A DNA stretch of 64,000 nt from Cordia subcordata (taxonomy: Eukaryota > Streptophyta > Magnoliopsida > Boraginales > Cordiaceae), in the NCBI GenBank assembly GCA_028554755.1, contig JAPTOF010000003.1:12560001-12624000 (forward strand). Reading direction: 5' to 3'. Below the pieces are notes generated by a model. It did no database searches. It worked only from the letters and a program-made list of their open reading frames with translations, and had not been told where the DNA came from. Of the stretch, positions 1 through 11,184 are shown one piece after another (the stretch's first letter is position 1; every line of letters begins with the position of its first letter). Position numbers and translations under genes: made by a program.

Positions 1-435
1 ACCAACTCACCATCTTCAAGCTTTTGCCGGCGCCATACTTGGAGTGACAAAAATATTCCATGCGCCGCTGCAGTCATTTTCATGTATACCACGTTCCTCG
101 AGAGAACTCAGGTCACACCTCCATATCACCATGGCCATTGATGGCTTCACCTGCTCGAAGTTTTGGTTTCCCCTTTTCCTTTTATTTTTCTGTAATCTTG
201 CTTTGAGCATATTGATCACAATCATCAATACTGTAATCCTCATTACAATTATGACAATTATCTTTCGGGCACATTAATGTCATACATTAATTTGTAATCT
301 AATTACAGTCTGGGCTATCAATATATCTCGAATCGGGCACGCTCGTCATAAACTCATGAGCTATCAATTAATTGTGCAATCTAAATCAATAAAATGCAAA
401 TAATAGAGCCTGGCTCTAATACCACTCAAGGAAAT
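1..435 (-). other. Copia C1 leader (internal 5' region, cut by window edge)
   Basis: Read on the minus strand, this is the DNA just inside the 5' LTR of a Ty1/copia element whose body lies left of the window. The only reading frame (243 to 16, 75 codons) resembles no retroelement domain I know and is probably chance. Gag and pol are not reached. The assignment rests on the primer site at 412-424 and the adjoining LTR. Confidence 0.6.
412..424 (-). promoter_or_regulatory. C1 primer binding site (tRNA-iMet type)
   Basis: The minus strand reads TGGTATTAGAGCC, one mismatch from the usual plant copia site TGGTATCAGAGC that pairs with initiator tRNA-Met. It lies about 11 nt inside the LTR edge and fixes the orientation as minus. 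Confidence 0.8.
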
Positions 436-1974
436 TGTGGAGACTTTCTTCAGATTTTCACACGCAAGATCAAGCTCTAAAATTAAAAATTTTTAGAGAT
501 TTAGAATTACCTCGTAATTCTTGCGCTAAAAGTTTTGCCTTGCGGAAACATTGAGCTCCTTCTCTTCGTACGCGATCAAGAAACTGTTGGAGGAGGCTTT
601 TGATTTTAGGGTTTTTGGGAGAGAGTTCTGATAACTATTAGATTTTCTCAAAACCATTAACCAAAAAATAATGAGAAACCCTCCTTATATAGGAAGATCT
701 GGGCTTTCCATAGAGCCCATTTGCACAACCTAATAAGTCCAACCCTTTGGGCTTAAAATATTGGACCTTTTAAAATCCATATTAAAGTTTAAATTAAATT
801 CATATTTAATTTATAAATAATAGCCCATGAATTAATTTTGATCCATATGTCTAGTGCTAGCTAGACATAGTCAAAATTAATCCCGTGACCCGCAATAAGT
901 AATTAAATATTATAATATTTAATTCTCAATTAAATATCTACAATATTAATTACTTATAATATTATTTAATTCATAATTAAATAATAACACATTTAATTCA
1001 TAATTAAATGTGACTAACACTATTATAGTGGGGTCAATCCTCCAACTAATTCCTGACCATATGCGTGACTCCATATGTTCAAACTTAAACCGGTAATATA
1101 AGGATTATCCTTGTATTAATCGATGATACCATTTAGCAACGATTCCCGACGTCCGGATAAGCCGAATAGTTGCAAGGCAATATTCAACGAACCTGGGCAC
1201 TATGGTGGATTCCCTATGCCCTCAATATTCCGAAATAAACCTAAAGGCATGGTAAAACTGTCAAACCCCTATTTAGCTATTCTATGTCAAGTCCCAATCT
1301 CGTCATGACTCATCACGACATAACCACGTGACGCATCATGCGGAAAGCTTTGGCCAAAGTCTTAATGAATTAGGACTAAGCAGAATACCATTCTCCTAAT
1401 ACCCAGAGTGGTCAATCCCATCTTGACTTACGCATTGACTTCGCAGCACTTGCCTACACCTAGTAGCCTTTCATCACCGAATTAGAAATCTGGATAGTCT
1501 AGTACCAAAACGTGGGGAGTAATCCGCAAGTCTCTATGGTAGTATTAGGTTTGAGGGAATACGACATCCATGTGCACCAAAAGGAATCCTTTGACAGTAG
1601 GGTACGTACCATAGAATGCTCGTAATAGAGTCATGTTCAGTAAGCATGTCTCCATACCTCACTGTGGGTCACACCAGTGTCTCCACACCCCTTGGTCACG
1701 AGGATAACCAACTCATGTGACGCACTATAACCTATGCTCGATAGAATTCATGTCCCAGTATCAATTCTATCATTTGGTTACGAACTAGGTTTAAGGACGA
1801 CTGAGCTATCCCCCATTCACATAGCCCTACTAGGTCATCCTAAGGACTACGTCATGATCTAACAATTGAGGAGAAGATGTACGATATGATGTAAGGCCAA
1901 AAATAAGATGATTCATGCACAAATCAATACAAAATCTATAATAGATGATTGACTTTAAGACACCATTCCTAACA
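436..1974 (-). repeat. 5' LTR of Ty1/copia element C1
   Basis: On the minus strand the LTR begins TGTTAGGAATGG at 1974 and runs to about 436, where it meets the primer site. A TATA box (TATATAAGG, 691-683) sits where a U3/R junction is expected. The right edge is sharp: at 1975 the interrupted gypsy reading frame resumes. The target duplication cannot be checked because the other end is outside the window. The left edge is uncertain by a few bases. Much of the LTR is AT-rich (about 780-1010). Confidence 0.75.
683..691 (-). promoter_or_regulatory. TATA box of C1 LTR
   Basis: TATATAAGG on the minus strand, mid-LTR, is the likely core promoter for C1 transcripts running leftward out of the window. 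Confidence 0.5.
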
Positions 1975-2459
1975 AAAGGAAGGATAAATTACCCCATGTT
2001 GTGTACTATGCTAGCAAGACTCTTGATGAAGCCCAAAAGAACTATACCACCACGGAAAAAGAGCTTCTAGCAATAGTCTTCTCCCTTGAGAAGTTTAGGT
2101 CATACATCCTAGGGTCCAAAGTAATTGTCTACACCGATCATGCGGCATTGAAGTATTTGTTGTCTAAGAAAGAGTCTAAGCCCTGCTTGATTAGGTGGTT
2201 TCTCCTCTTTCAAGAGTTTGACATTGAAATCCAGGATAAGAAGGGTAAAGAAAATTTAGTTGCAGATCATCTTTCCCGTCTTCTTAGTGAGTCTTCTAGT
2301 GATCCATCCCCTTTTAATGATTCATTTCCCAATGAGCAATTGTTTGCCATCTTTCATCACACACCTTGGTTTGCTTATATTGTCAATTATCTTGCCACAG
2401 GGCGTTTTCCTTACCATTGGGAAAAGAGAGAAAAAGATAGGTTCCAAGCACAAGTTTAG
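1975..2459 (+). pseudogene. pol: P1 reverse transcriptase end and RNase H (Athila-type Ty3/gypsy), 5'-interrupted
   Basis: The frame encodes the RT-RNase H connection and the RNase H domain of a Ty3/gypsy polyprotein. Seen: [14 protein letters not shown], then [10 protein letters not shown] with the RNase H glutamate, [11 protein letters not shown] with an aspartate, and VADHLSRL near the end with the last aspartate. RNase H normally removes the RNA strand during cDNA synthesis. The 5' part is cut off by the C1 copia LTR ending at 1974, so finger and palm RT motifs are absent here. A frameshift at about 2455 separates it from integrase. Closest relatives in the window are P2 at 52481-53130 and M1 at 31864-33320. 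Confidence 0.88.
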
Positions 2460-3652
2460 GCATTTCTTTTGGGGGGATCCCTATATTTTTTAAGTGTATA
2501 CGGATCAAATGATTCGCCGGTGTGTGCCCGAGGATAAGTTTAGGAGTGTTTTGAGTATGTGTCATGATGAGGGGTATGGGGATCATTTTAGCGAGAAGAA
2601 GATTGTCTCAAACATCTTGCAATGTGGATTATTTTGGCCCAATCTCTTTAGGGATACCCAAGAATATTACAAAAAGTGTTTTAGATGTCAACAATCTGGG
2701 TCCATTTCTAGGAGAAACATGATGCCTTTATCCCCTATTCTTCTATGTGAGTTATTTGATGTTTGGGGTATAGATTTCATGGGTCCATTTCCACCTTTTG
2801 GGTACCAATACATTTTAGTAGCCATTGATTATGTGTCCAAATGGGTTGAGGCAATTCCCATATGCACTAGTGACCATGGGGTAGTGGTTAAATTCATCAG
2901 AAGAACATTTTCTTTAGATTTGGAGTCCTTAGTGTCTTGATTAATGTAGGGGTTTGCATTTTCGCCATACGACTTTAGAGGCCTTGTTGAGAAGATATTA
3001 GGTCACCCATAAGGTAGCCACTCCTTGTCACCCGCAAACTAGTGGACAAGTAGAGGTGTCTAATAGGGAGATCAAGCACATTTTAGAGAAAATGATTAGG
3101 CGCGATAGGAGAGATTGGTCTATTAGGCTAAATAACGCTTTGTGGGCTTACCTTACCGCTTTTAAGACTCCCATTGGTATGTCTTAGTATAGATTGGTTT
3201 ATAGGAAACCTTGTCACTTGCCGGTAGAGCTGGAGCATAGAGCTTATTGAGCCATCAAGGCCTCAAATTTTGCTTTGGCAAGAGCGGGTGAGAAAAGGAA
3301 CTTAGACCTAGTAGAATTGGAAAAAGCTTAGATTTGAGGCGTATGAGAATGCCAAGCTTTATAAGGATAGGATGAAGAGAATTCATGATAAACACATTAT
3401 TAAGAAATCATTCTCTCCCTCCGATAAAGTTTGGTTATTTAACTCATGATTGAAACTCTTCTTAGGAAAGCTCGAGACAGGGATGGTCCATATGAGGTGT
3501 CGATTTTCTACCCTTCCAGAGCGGTCAAGATTACAGACTTGAAGGATGGCCGAGAGTTGACGATGAATGGGCAACGCCTGAAGCATGCGTATGATCTGAG
3601 CATGGCTCGTGTGGAGGCTTTAATGCATCAGGATCCCCTCTATGAAAGTTGA
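2460..3652 (+). pseudogene. pol: P1 integrase (Athila-type), degenerate
   Basis: Integrase joins element cDNA to the chromosome. In order: the HHCC zinc-binding region (CHDEGYGDHF, then CFRCQQSG), the first catalytic aspartate in GIDFMGPF (about 2775), then [12 protein letters not shown]. The second aspartate, normally in ISDGG, is lost: about 2940 reads INVG and is followed by a frameshift. The third-acid region, [10 protein letters not shown] (about 3050), keeps its glutamate. The C-terminal chromatin-binding module GPYEVSIFYPSRAVK and NGQRLKH follows at 3446-3652. Several stops and shifts make it inactive. Family membership is certain. Confidence 0.88.
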
Positions 3653-4090
3653 AGATGAGTTGGTGTTTGCCCGGTTGACGGCATGGTGGTTAGTGCTACT
3701 AGGAGGCAACCTAGGTTCAATTTTACAATTTTGCATTTGCTTCCCTTTCTTTCCTTTTTTATCTTCTTTCTTTTTCTTTCACCCACATCAAAGTGTTGAA
3801 TCCCAATCCTTTGTCCCATAAGATACACCAATGCTTATTATTGCACATGCTAATGCAAGCATGCACAGGCAATACTACTAATCTTGTTTTCTTTGTGAGT
3901 GTTTGCGAATTCTAAGTCACAGATTAGTAGTACAGTGATTTATCATTGGCATGGAAAACTTTGAAGAAGATGCAAGGTTGTATGTATCCTTTCTCCACTT
4001 GTTCCCCATGTTTTTACCCCATCTCTACCATCTTTACTTGCTTTGTAATGTCAATTTGCTTGTTTATGTGTTTTGATCTATTTGCTCGAT

Positions 4091-4114
4091 GACAAGCAAA
4101 GTTTAGGTTTGGGG
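4091..4114 (+). promoter_or_regulatory. Internal polypurine-like tract in P1 3' UTR
   Basis: GACAAGCAAAG followed by TTTAGGTTTGGGG resembles the tract at the LTR edge but lies about 960 nt upstream. A counterpart is present in N2 (42237-42261) and, reversed, in M2 (about 62580-62610) and M1 (about 22500-22530). Confidence 0.5.
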
Positions 4115-4563
4115 ATACAGGAATTTGGTTTTCTGGTTATATATTTTGTTTAGGGTAGATTGCATTATGTGTTTAAAATGTGCTTAAAAATGGTGAAAAT
4201 TTTTCAATTTTGATACATGTGGAGTCATTTGTTTCCTTGTTGATCATTGTGACTGACTCTATTGATTGGTGAATATAAGATGCATTATGGGGAAATGAAT
4301 AGAGTGGTTTGAAAGCTAAATCTTGGAGGGGATGCCTGTCAAAGTTGTGGGAAGTGAGGACCTTTAAAGAATGACGCTTGTAGCCACCCCATAGCTTAGT
4401 AGGAAAAAGTGTTGAAAAAAAGGTTTGTTGATATGAGTGCCCCTTCCTTGATTGGTTCTTTTTAATGTGTCAAAGCCTTTCTTTTTCTTTCTTTTTGTGA
4501 ATACAATCCAAAGTATGAAAAATCAAAAAAAAAAATTGAATGGAAAAAGGCACAAAGGTGCAA

Positions 4564-4568
4564 ATATA

Positions 4569-4600
<32 letters not shown>
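4564..4600. repeat. AT dinucleotide microsatellite
   Basis: An (AT)n tract of roughly 24 bases grades into an interrupted TATTTATA stretch within the P1 3' UTR. Confidence 0.9.
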
Positions 4601-5051
4601 AAGTGAAAAAGAGAAAAAAAAGCCAAAGGCACCAAATAGTTTTGTAAATAAGTGCATAAGTGACACAATGTCAACTTAGCACTTGCTATCATCTTTGTAG
4701 ATCGTGAATAAGGCTATTTATAAGCCATTGTGTATGTATATTCTCTCTTCTTGTCTTTGAGGCTTGGTGTATGTTGGGGAGGCCATGATAGTTGAGAGGA
4801 CGCCAAATATCAACATTCCAAGTACGTGAGTTAGAATCCTAGGCTCGTGGTGGTTTGGATACTTGGGAAATTCCTGTAAGGAACGAAACCCCTTATAAGT
4901 AGAGGGAAGATCGAAAGAGGCTTAGGGATCTTTCCACAATAGGAATGCCCCCTTCATGCTTCTTAGACTAACTTTGATAGAGAACCAATCCCTTAAGTAA
5001 CCCTTGGCATCAGTTTTAGAAATAAACTTAAGATTAAGCTTGCTTGGGGAC

Positions 5052-5076
5052 AAGCAAGGAGAAGGTTTGGGGATGT
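5052..5076 (+). promoter_or_regulatory. P1 terminal polypurine tract
   Basis: AAGCAAGGAGAAGG followed by TTTGGGGATGT ends directly at the LTR start TGATG. It is the expected primer for plus-strand DNA synthesis. The same arrangement precedes the 3' LTRs of N1, N2 and M2. Confidence 0.75.
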
Positions 5077-5547
5077 TGATGTTTTTTGTTTTTGTGTGTG
5101 TTTGCATTGTTATTTTCTTGTGATTAAGAGGTATTAAGTGCTCATAAAGATGCATTGGTGTAGTGCTTTTGATAAGAATAGGCTTAAGCATAAACAAATG
5201 CGCATATTGAGTTTAAGAGACAAATTGCTACACTAATTGCTTGTTTTCAATGATTAGGTGAACTTTGGGTTAACATCGAGATTGAATGATGATAGGTGAT
5301 GAAGATGGGAGATGTACGAGTCAAAAAGAGAAGATCGGAGGCCAGAAAGACAAAGAATGGAGGAAGAAAGTCAGCCAGACAACCTAAGAAGAAGGAGTCG
5401 GTCGACCAGCCACTCTAGAGAGGTGCTAAAAAATAGCCGGACGACCACCCCTCCAGAGCTGGTCTAGTTGACCGGCTAGTCTAAAGAGCATCACAAAAAA
5501 GCCGGTCGAGCTAAGAGGCGGTCGACTGGCAGTGCGCAAAGAGCTGA

Positions 5548-5554
5548 TATAAAA
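5548..5554 (+). promoter_or_regulatory. TATA box of P1 3' LTR
   Basis: TATAAAA lies about 470 nt into the LTR. The same offset is seen in N1 and P2, whose boxes are followed by a similar stretch ending in GATTTT or ACCTTTTAGC. Confidence 0.55.
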
Positions 5555-6324
5555 GCCTGATTTTCAGACTTAAAGGGGGATTTTTTTTGACAATTCTAGA
5601 GAGGATCTTAAGACACCTATCACACACACATAAACTTAACCCTAGTTTTCACTCACATCACACACACTCTCACACATTTCATCACCTTTAAGCAAGAGTA
5701 TTTAGAGGGTTTCAAACATTTGGATTCAAGTTTCCTCAAGAGCTTTGTACAAGTTTCGCCAGGATGAAAGGGAAGCTTCATAAACTCTCTTTTATTCTAT
5801 CTATTATTATGATTGAGTAGACTTGTGTCGGGTGATTTAACTTATGTAATAGGTTAGCTATATACTCTTATTATATGGGATTAAAGCGCTAAATATATAC
5901 ATGTTTGATTTTCTTGTTCAAATGGTTATTTTCTCATTCACGTCTAAGTGTTTGATTAAATGCCTAAATGAGAAGCATGTGTATAAATTGAAGTCTATTT
6001 ATTACTAAACACGTCTAATCCATGCTATAATCATGTCTATGTGTTTATATGTGGATGCTATGAAATAGGTAATGCTTATATTCATGTCGATGTGTATATT
6101 TGCATGCCTAGTAGTGAATATGACTTCAATAACGCATACATGTTGGTTGTTAATTGCTTCTAATGGTGTAATCTGAGCCTGAGAATGTTTGGTAGTTGAA
6201 TAGATCCTTTATTCACGAACACCTTGGCCTAGAACATGTATGACTGTGCCATCAAGTCAAATCTCATTGTTGTGACCCTAGAATGACGGTAAGTAATTTA
6301 GGGATACCCTAGGCCGAGTCTCCT

Positions 6325-6344
6325 TTGGCTTTAAATCCAGCCAA
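6325..6344 (+). repeat. LTR stem-loop, TTGGCT-N8-AGCCAA
   Basis: Perfect 6-bp inverted arms with an 8-nt loop (TTAAATCC). One of a set found in most gypsy LTRs in the window. Confidence 0.7.
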
Positions 6345-6940
6345 TAGGATTCAGGATAAGATTAATCGACCTTAGCAACACTATATCTTGGTGTTAAATC
6401 CATCTAATGATTTAGGTACTAGGGTAGGTTCATTCTAAGTCACTTAGGAAGCTAATTGGTCAATCTTAAGGCCCTAGGTCATAAGGACCACGCTGTAGCT
6501 CTAGGTGGCGTCGCCTAGGAATGGACCTGCACTGAGTCCTAAAGGAAAATTAAGACCCTAATTTAGCAACCTAGTTAAGAGCAATTATTAAAGTGAACCA
6601 TCATTCTTTAAGCATATAGCATTTGAGTATAGAATTAGACATTCATAAGTTGAAGTCACCCTAATACTTTTCCATTTGTTAGTTCTTCTAGATTAACTTG
6701 TCCCTCACTTTTCCATTCCTATAATTTAGTTTAATTTTCTTTAGTTAGAGCTCCCAACCATCCAAAACCCCAAAAATAGACAGTTTAGGTTTTTTTTTAG
6801 GCATACTCTAGAACAAACACGTTAAATCCATCTCACAACATAGCCTCCCTGTGGAATCGACCCTGCACTTGCATACACTTTACTACACCGATCCATGCAC
6901 TTGCAGGTCTTTAGAGATTGCACTCAAAAGATGACGATCA

Positions 6941-7629
6941 CTTAATATATGTGCTTTGTTCTTGTTGTTTCAATGACAATTATTCAATACATGTCTAAAT
7001 GTTTGATAGTATGTCAATGTGAGTGGCATATGTATAAATTGATGTCTATTTGCTACTAGCACCTCTAATCCATTCGATAGTCATGTTTATTTGTTTATGT
7101 GTAGATATTTTGAAGTGGGTATTGCTTTTATTAATGTCTATGTTTATGATAGAATCCCTAGTAGTAAGTATGGCCTCAATAATGCATGCATGTTGGTTCC
7201 TAATTTCTTTAAATGATGTAATCCAAGCATGATGATGTTTGGTAGTCAAATAGGTCTCTATATCCGCAAACACCTTGACTTAGAACATGTATGATTGCAT
7301 GCATTGAGTAAATCCCACTGCATCCTATAATGACGGGAGGTAATTTAGGGGTAGCCTAGATCGAGTCTCCCTTGGCTTTAAACCCAATCAATGGGTTTAA
7401 GGATAGATTTAGTCGACCCTAGTAACACTAGGTCTTGGCTTTAAACCAAGCCAATAGTTTAGGTACTAGGGTAGGTTCATCCTAACTCATCTAGGAAGCT
7501 AGTTTATCACTCCTAAGGCCCTAGGTCATAAGGACCATGCCATGGCTCTAAGAGGTGCGGCCTATGGATAGACTTGCACCAAGTCCTTGGGAGAAATTAG
7601 GACACTAATTAGCAACCTTGTTAGAAGCA
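6941..7629 (+). repeat. LTR remnant H1 (3' half of a gypsy LTR)
   Basis: Starting at CTTAATATATG, the sequence is collinear with the R-U5 part of the P1 and H2 LTRs, including the CTAGGTCATAAGGACCA-type block near 7520 and a stem-loop at 7435-7454. It is bounded on the left by the inserted P1 element and on the right by copia C2, so neither natural LTR end is present. No coding capacity. Confidence 0.7.
7435..7454 (+). repeat. LTR stem-loop in H1
   Basis: TTGGCT-N8-AGCCAA, perfect arms. An upstream partner starting at 7372 has a decayed right arm (AATCAA). Confidence 0.65.
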
Positions 7630-9143
7630 TATAGGTGGCAATATAACTAAATAGGGGGGGCGATGAATATAGTAATAGAGGATTTTTTTTGCAAATTAAA
7701 AATAAATTTCACAAAATATGAACCAAAACAATTAAAGCACAAATATGATATTTCTTGGACATGTTCAAACATAATCAACCAAAATAACCAACTTGTTAGA
7801 ATAAAGACAACAAGCACATTAGTTGAGGCATTTTATCGAACATATTGAGTGTGATAATGAATAGCTAGAGATTAAGAAGAGAGAGAAAGAGAGACAATGC
7901 TGTTTTTAGGCGGCTCAACAAACCCTACATCCACGCCTAAGGATTCTCCCTTTAGGACATGAATCAACCTTCAATATCAAGCTTCTTCAAATGCTGGTGA
8001 AGCTCGAACCAACTCTTTACACCTCTTTGAAGCCCACTCCAAAGAAGCCAAGAAAAAACTCCTTTTTTGTTAAGAATTTCCCCACACCCGTAGAGCTTTA
8101 CAATCTTCCCAAAATAATCAAGCTATGGTGTATATGTATTAACAACAAAAGAAAGGTTTCTTCAAGCTAAATCACTATAACTTTCAAAAGCTAGATATGA
8201 AAATGAATGACTCAGAGTTTGCTCAAGATTAATGCAAATTTATATCTCACAAGAGTGATTTCCCAAGTAAAAAGTGTTTGAAAAAATGAAAATTATCTTA
8301 GGAAATATTTGAAATACAAATTCTAGGGTTATTTCCAAATTGGGGGTTAATGGGGTATTTATAGGAGTGAGAAATGTACTGCCAATGGTCAAAAATAGAG
8401 AATCTATGCTACTACCAGCCGATGGTCCAGTCAATCGGAGGAGTGACCAGCAACATTTCCATTCCTCACTGGAATTACCCGTCGGCCATAGGGCTTTACT
8501 AGTCAACTGGTAGAGGGTGACCGGTAGTTCTAAAACTATTTTCTAGTTGCCACTTTTCTTTAAAAAGCCTTTTTTTGCTTTCAACAAGTTTCTAATACTT
8601 CCTTGAAGGTTTAAATCATTTAAACAAAATAAGAACATTTCAAGAAGCACTTGAAAAACAACATTTAATATTGAGAACATGCTTTTGAAGATCAATTTGA
8701 GATTTGTTAAAGATTTTTGAAAAACTTAAAGCACGTTTAACTTTCATAAACAATTTTTGGGAGTAAAGCATTCATCAAGTTCTAGAGGAAATCATGCAAA
8801 CAAGAGCTATAACCAATGTAATCGAGATGAAACCTAGTGTGCAAAACTTGTGCCCCTTATGTCACCTCATCTCCGCCTTGTGTTTCCCTCTTCTTCTTCT
8901 TTCATAATCTTTGCTTGAATACTTCCTCCATGCCATGAGATGCACTTTGGGCACAATCAATCTTGACATCCTTCATAAGCTTAAAAAATCTTTATTTTGC
9001 ACTCTAACATGTTGCTAGGACTGACATACTAAAGTCATTTTCAAAAAGAATAATAGCAAGCATTATCAATTCACTCAAACAAGCATTACATAACACTAAT
9101 TTGCATCGTCAAAACAATTACTTAACCCATATTTGAGCTAATA
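7630..9143 (-). repeat. 3' LTR of copia C2
   Basis: The R-U5 side (7630-8465) aligns along its length with the 5' LTR at 16551-17391; both share the block around TATTTATAGGAGTGAGAAATG. The U3 side continues to the polypurine tract at about 9144. TATA box TATAAATA lies at 8363-8356. Words such as AGTCAACTGG and GTGACCGG upstream of the TATA (8420-8525) resemble those in the gypsy LTRs. The termini are mutated (TA instead of TG at 7630). Confidence 0.78.
8356..8363 (-). promoter_or_regulatory. TATA box of C2 3' LTR
   Basis: TATAAATA on the minus strand, conserved in the 5' LTR at 17283-17276. Confidence 0.55.
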
Positions 9144-9158
9144 ATCTCCCTCTTTTGA
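9144..9158 (-). promoter_or_regulatory. C2 polypurine tract
   Basis: The minus strand reads TCAAAAGAGGGAGAT immediately before the 3' LTR. A second tract of the type GATGCCAAAGAGGGAGAA lies at 9498-9481, and multiple tracts are common in plant copia elements. Confidence 0.65.
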
Positions 9159-9662
9159 TGATGATAAATTATCATTCATATGTGTTGAATTTAAAAATTT
9201 TTAACTCCCCTTCATTACAAGCATATAAAAGATAATAATCATATCAAGCTAATATGTATTAAAATAGAGTCTTGATAGGCATGACTCTCCCTCAATTTGT
9301 GCACATCTAACAAGAAATTATCTAATAGGCAATTATTCAATCCCATCAACCATATTCTCCACCACATATATAGCACATATTCTTTGTTCTCATATATAGC
9401 AAATATAGTAAACATCCATAAAATAAGTATCCATCATCTACAAGTATAACAAACATCATCTACATATATAGCACATATCTTTCTCCCTCTTTGGCATCAT
9501 CAAAACAAATAAAATTGGAAAAGGATATAAAGCTAAAGAATATAAATAACCATCAAAAAACAAAGCTACAATGTATCCAAAACCAAGCTAAAACTAGAGA
9601 TAAAACCAATAAGCTAAACTAAAAGTTGTCCAAGACAGTTAAGGAAAAACTATAAAGCTAAG
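9159..9662 (-). other. C2 noncoding 3' region
   Basis: AT-rich DNA between the extra ORF and the 3' LTR. It contains a second polypurine tract (9498-9481) and short repeats of the ATATAGCA type (about 9365-9475). No coding signal. Confidence 0.6.
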
Positions 9663-11184
9663 TTAATATATGTTCAAATGCAAAGTGCAAATGCAATATT
9701 TATGAGAAATGGATGGTGGAAATAGGTCTAAGGATTGTGGCCTTGGTAATGCTTGAAGAAGTTTTGTCATATCCGTCAACATGCCCTTAATCTCGAAATC
9801 AATGTTAGTTCGCCAATCTGTTAACTCATACCAAATCTCAATCCACGTAGTGGTCATTTGCACAACATTTATGTTGAGCGTCTTCATTTGCTCCAAGAGT
9901 TGTGTCATAATAGATGGATCTTCTAGTGGCACCTCTCGTTGAACATTAGTACTAGATCCCGTACCACATCTCAACTACTCTCTTCGTTGCTCCTCAAATC
10001 TAACTTGCCTTCTTGATTCCCTTAAAGCTCTCTAGAGTTCTTGTTGTTTAGCAGTCAAGTCAGGGTCTTCCCCTTCTAAAGAGTTCACATCCATAGGCAT
10101 ACCAATAATGCATTTTAAATGTTTATATTTCCTTCTTGTTCCCGCTCTTGCCTTTCTGGCTCATCTAGAACATCTTGAACTTCATCTTGAGCCTCTTCTT
10201 GTACTTGTCTCTGAACTCCCTAATTGTGGGACTTGTAATTAGCAATGTGAAAGTGGTGTGGTCTCTTGACCTTTCCCTAACTTGTGCTTGGATATTATTT
10301 GGTAAACTCTTAAACTGAGCATCAGCTATCGTTGTTCCATTATACCTATAGATTTCCATCTGATTTATATAGCCCATGTTGAAATACTAATTAAACTCCT
10401 TTGGATTAAGGTCATTTATCGAAGGTACATTAAAATGTTTGAAAATTTGATTAAGTACCATCCCGAATCCAAAGTCTTGACCCGCTTTAGCAAAATGTAT
10501 CATATGATTCAATATGATATAGGGCAACCAACTTTTTGCTTCTCAAACACAAAGTATATGTTATATGTATCAAAGTAACCAACCCGATTATCACTCATCT
10601 TCCTAGGCATTAACAATTCATTAAAACTCTTGTTCATAATCCTTTTCTCAAGACCTAAAGCATTTTTGTATGGGGTTTGATCTCTAATTCTAAAACCATC
10701 AATATCCTTCCAAATAAATACAAAAGCAGTATCTCTTGTTGGCCTTTTCCTAGGGGCCAACCTTTAGCAAAATACTCTGTTTCTTCTTTAATTGGCAATC
10801 CAAAAATCTTTTTTTTTATCTCATTTATGATTATATGTGTGTCATTGATCCAAGATTCAATAGTTATATGTTTATGACCTTTAACTTCTTGCTCATGAGA
10901 GTAGAATTGGTAAACCATAGGTTTATAAACTTCATATTTAACATGAGTCAAATCATACCAACCTTGTTCCTAGAGAAGTTTAATCGCCCTTGCTGCCATA
11001 AGGTCCGTATCCATAAGGTATCTTTCACAAAGAATATTTCTTCCGTGCATATCCCTTTTTGGTAAAAATCATCTGATGGTATGGGTTCTGGTCATGGTGG
11101 TCGTTGAGTTTGAGATGGTAAAGAACTTGTTCTTGGTCTTTTAGAAGATGGAGCTTTAGTCTTCCTTTTTCTTTGATCCACCAT
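9663..11184 (-). pseudogene. C2 extra ORF: plant transposon-protein-like (Transposase_32-type) pseudogene
   Basis: Read leftward from an ATG at 11184, the ORF opens with a basic segment (MVDQRKRKTKAPSSKRPR). After a stop and frameshift comes a region with RYLMDTDLMAARAI, then GWYDLTHVKYEVYKPMVYQF, VKGHKHI, and a segment ending FGLP. Further on come GFGMVLNQIFKHFNVP and an Asp/Thr-rich tail (9974-9663). The pattern (GW..L, VY..MV..FY, V.G..I, I..GLP, then GM.L..IFKHF) matches my memory of the putative plant transposon protein family, Transposase_32, often found in Athila-like genes. That match is from memory, not a search. It has about five disruptions. It lies where Sireviruses carry env-like ORFs, yet no signal peptide or membrane helix is visible. 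Confidence 0.55.

Larger units (their letters stand above)
3653..5076 (+). other. P1 3' untranslated region
   Basis: There is no credible coding here. The stretch is collinear with the 3' UTRs of N1, N2, M1 and M2. It holds a pyrimidine-rich tract (3720-3790), an internal polypurine-like tract (4091-4114), a block containing TTGATTGGTTCTTTT (about 4450), an A-rich purine stretch, an AT microsatellite, the block TAAGTGACACAATGTC (4657-4672), and the terminal polypurine tract. Conservation between autonomous and non-autonomous elements suggests cis-acting signals. Confidence 0.75.
5077..6940 (+). repeat. 3' LTR of Athila-type element P1
   Basis: The LTR begins TGATGTTTTTTG just after the polypurine tract and ends GACGATCA, about 1.86 kb long. 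TATA box TATAAAA lies at 5548-5554, preceded by a U3 stretch rich in GTCGACC-like words (5395-5535). A perfect 6-8-6 stem-loop sits at 6325-6344 in the presumed transcribed part. The sequence beyond 6940 is unrelated LTR DNA, so the right edge is sharp. Confidence 0.82.

Noticed and set aside
24..40. TTGCCGGCGCCATA as a reversed Asp-type primer site
   Set aside because: Only part of the motif matches, with no gypsy LTR beside it; the region is explained by the copia leader.
16..277. Overlapping short frames on both strands near the left edge
   Set aside because: No retroelement or host motif; they lie in an untranslated copia leader.
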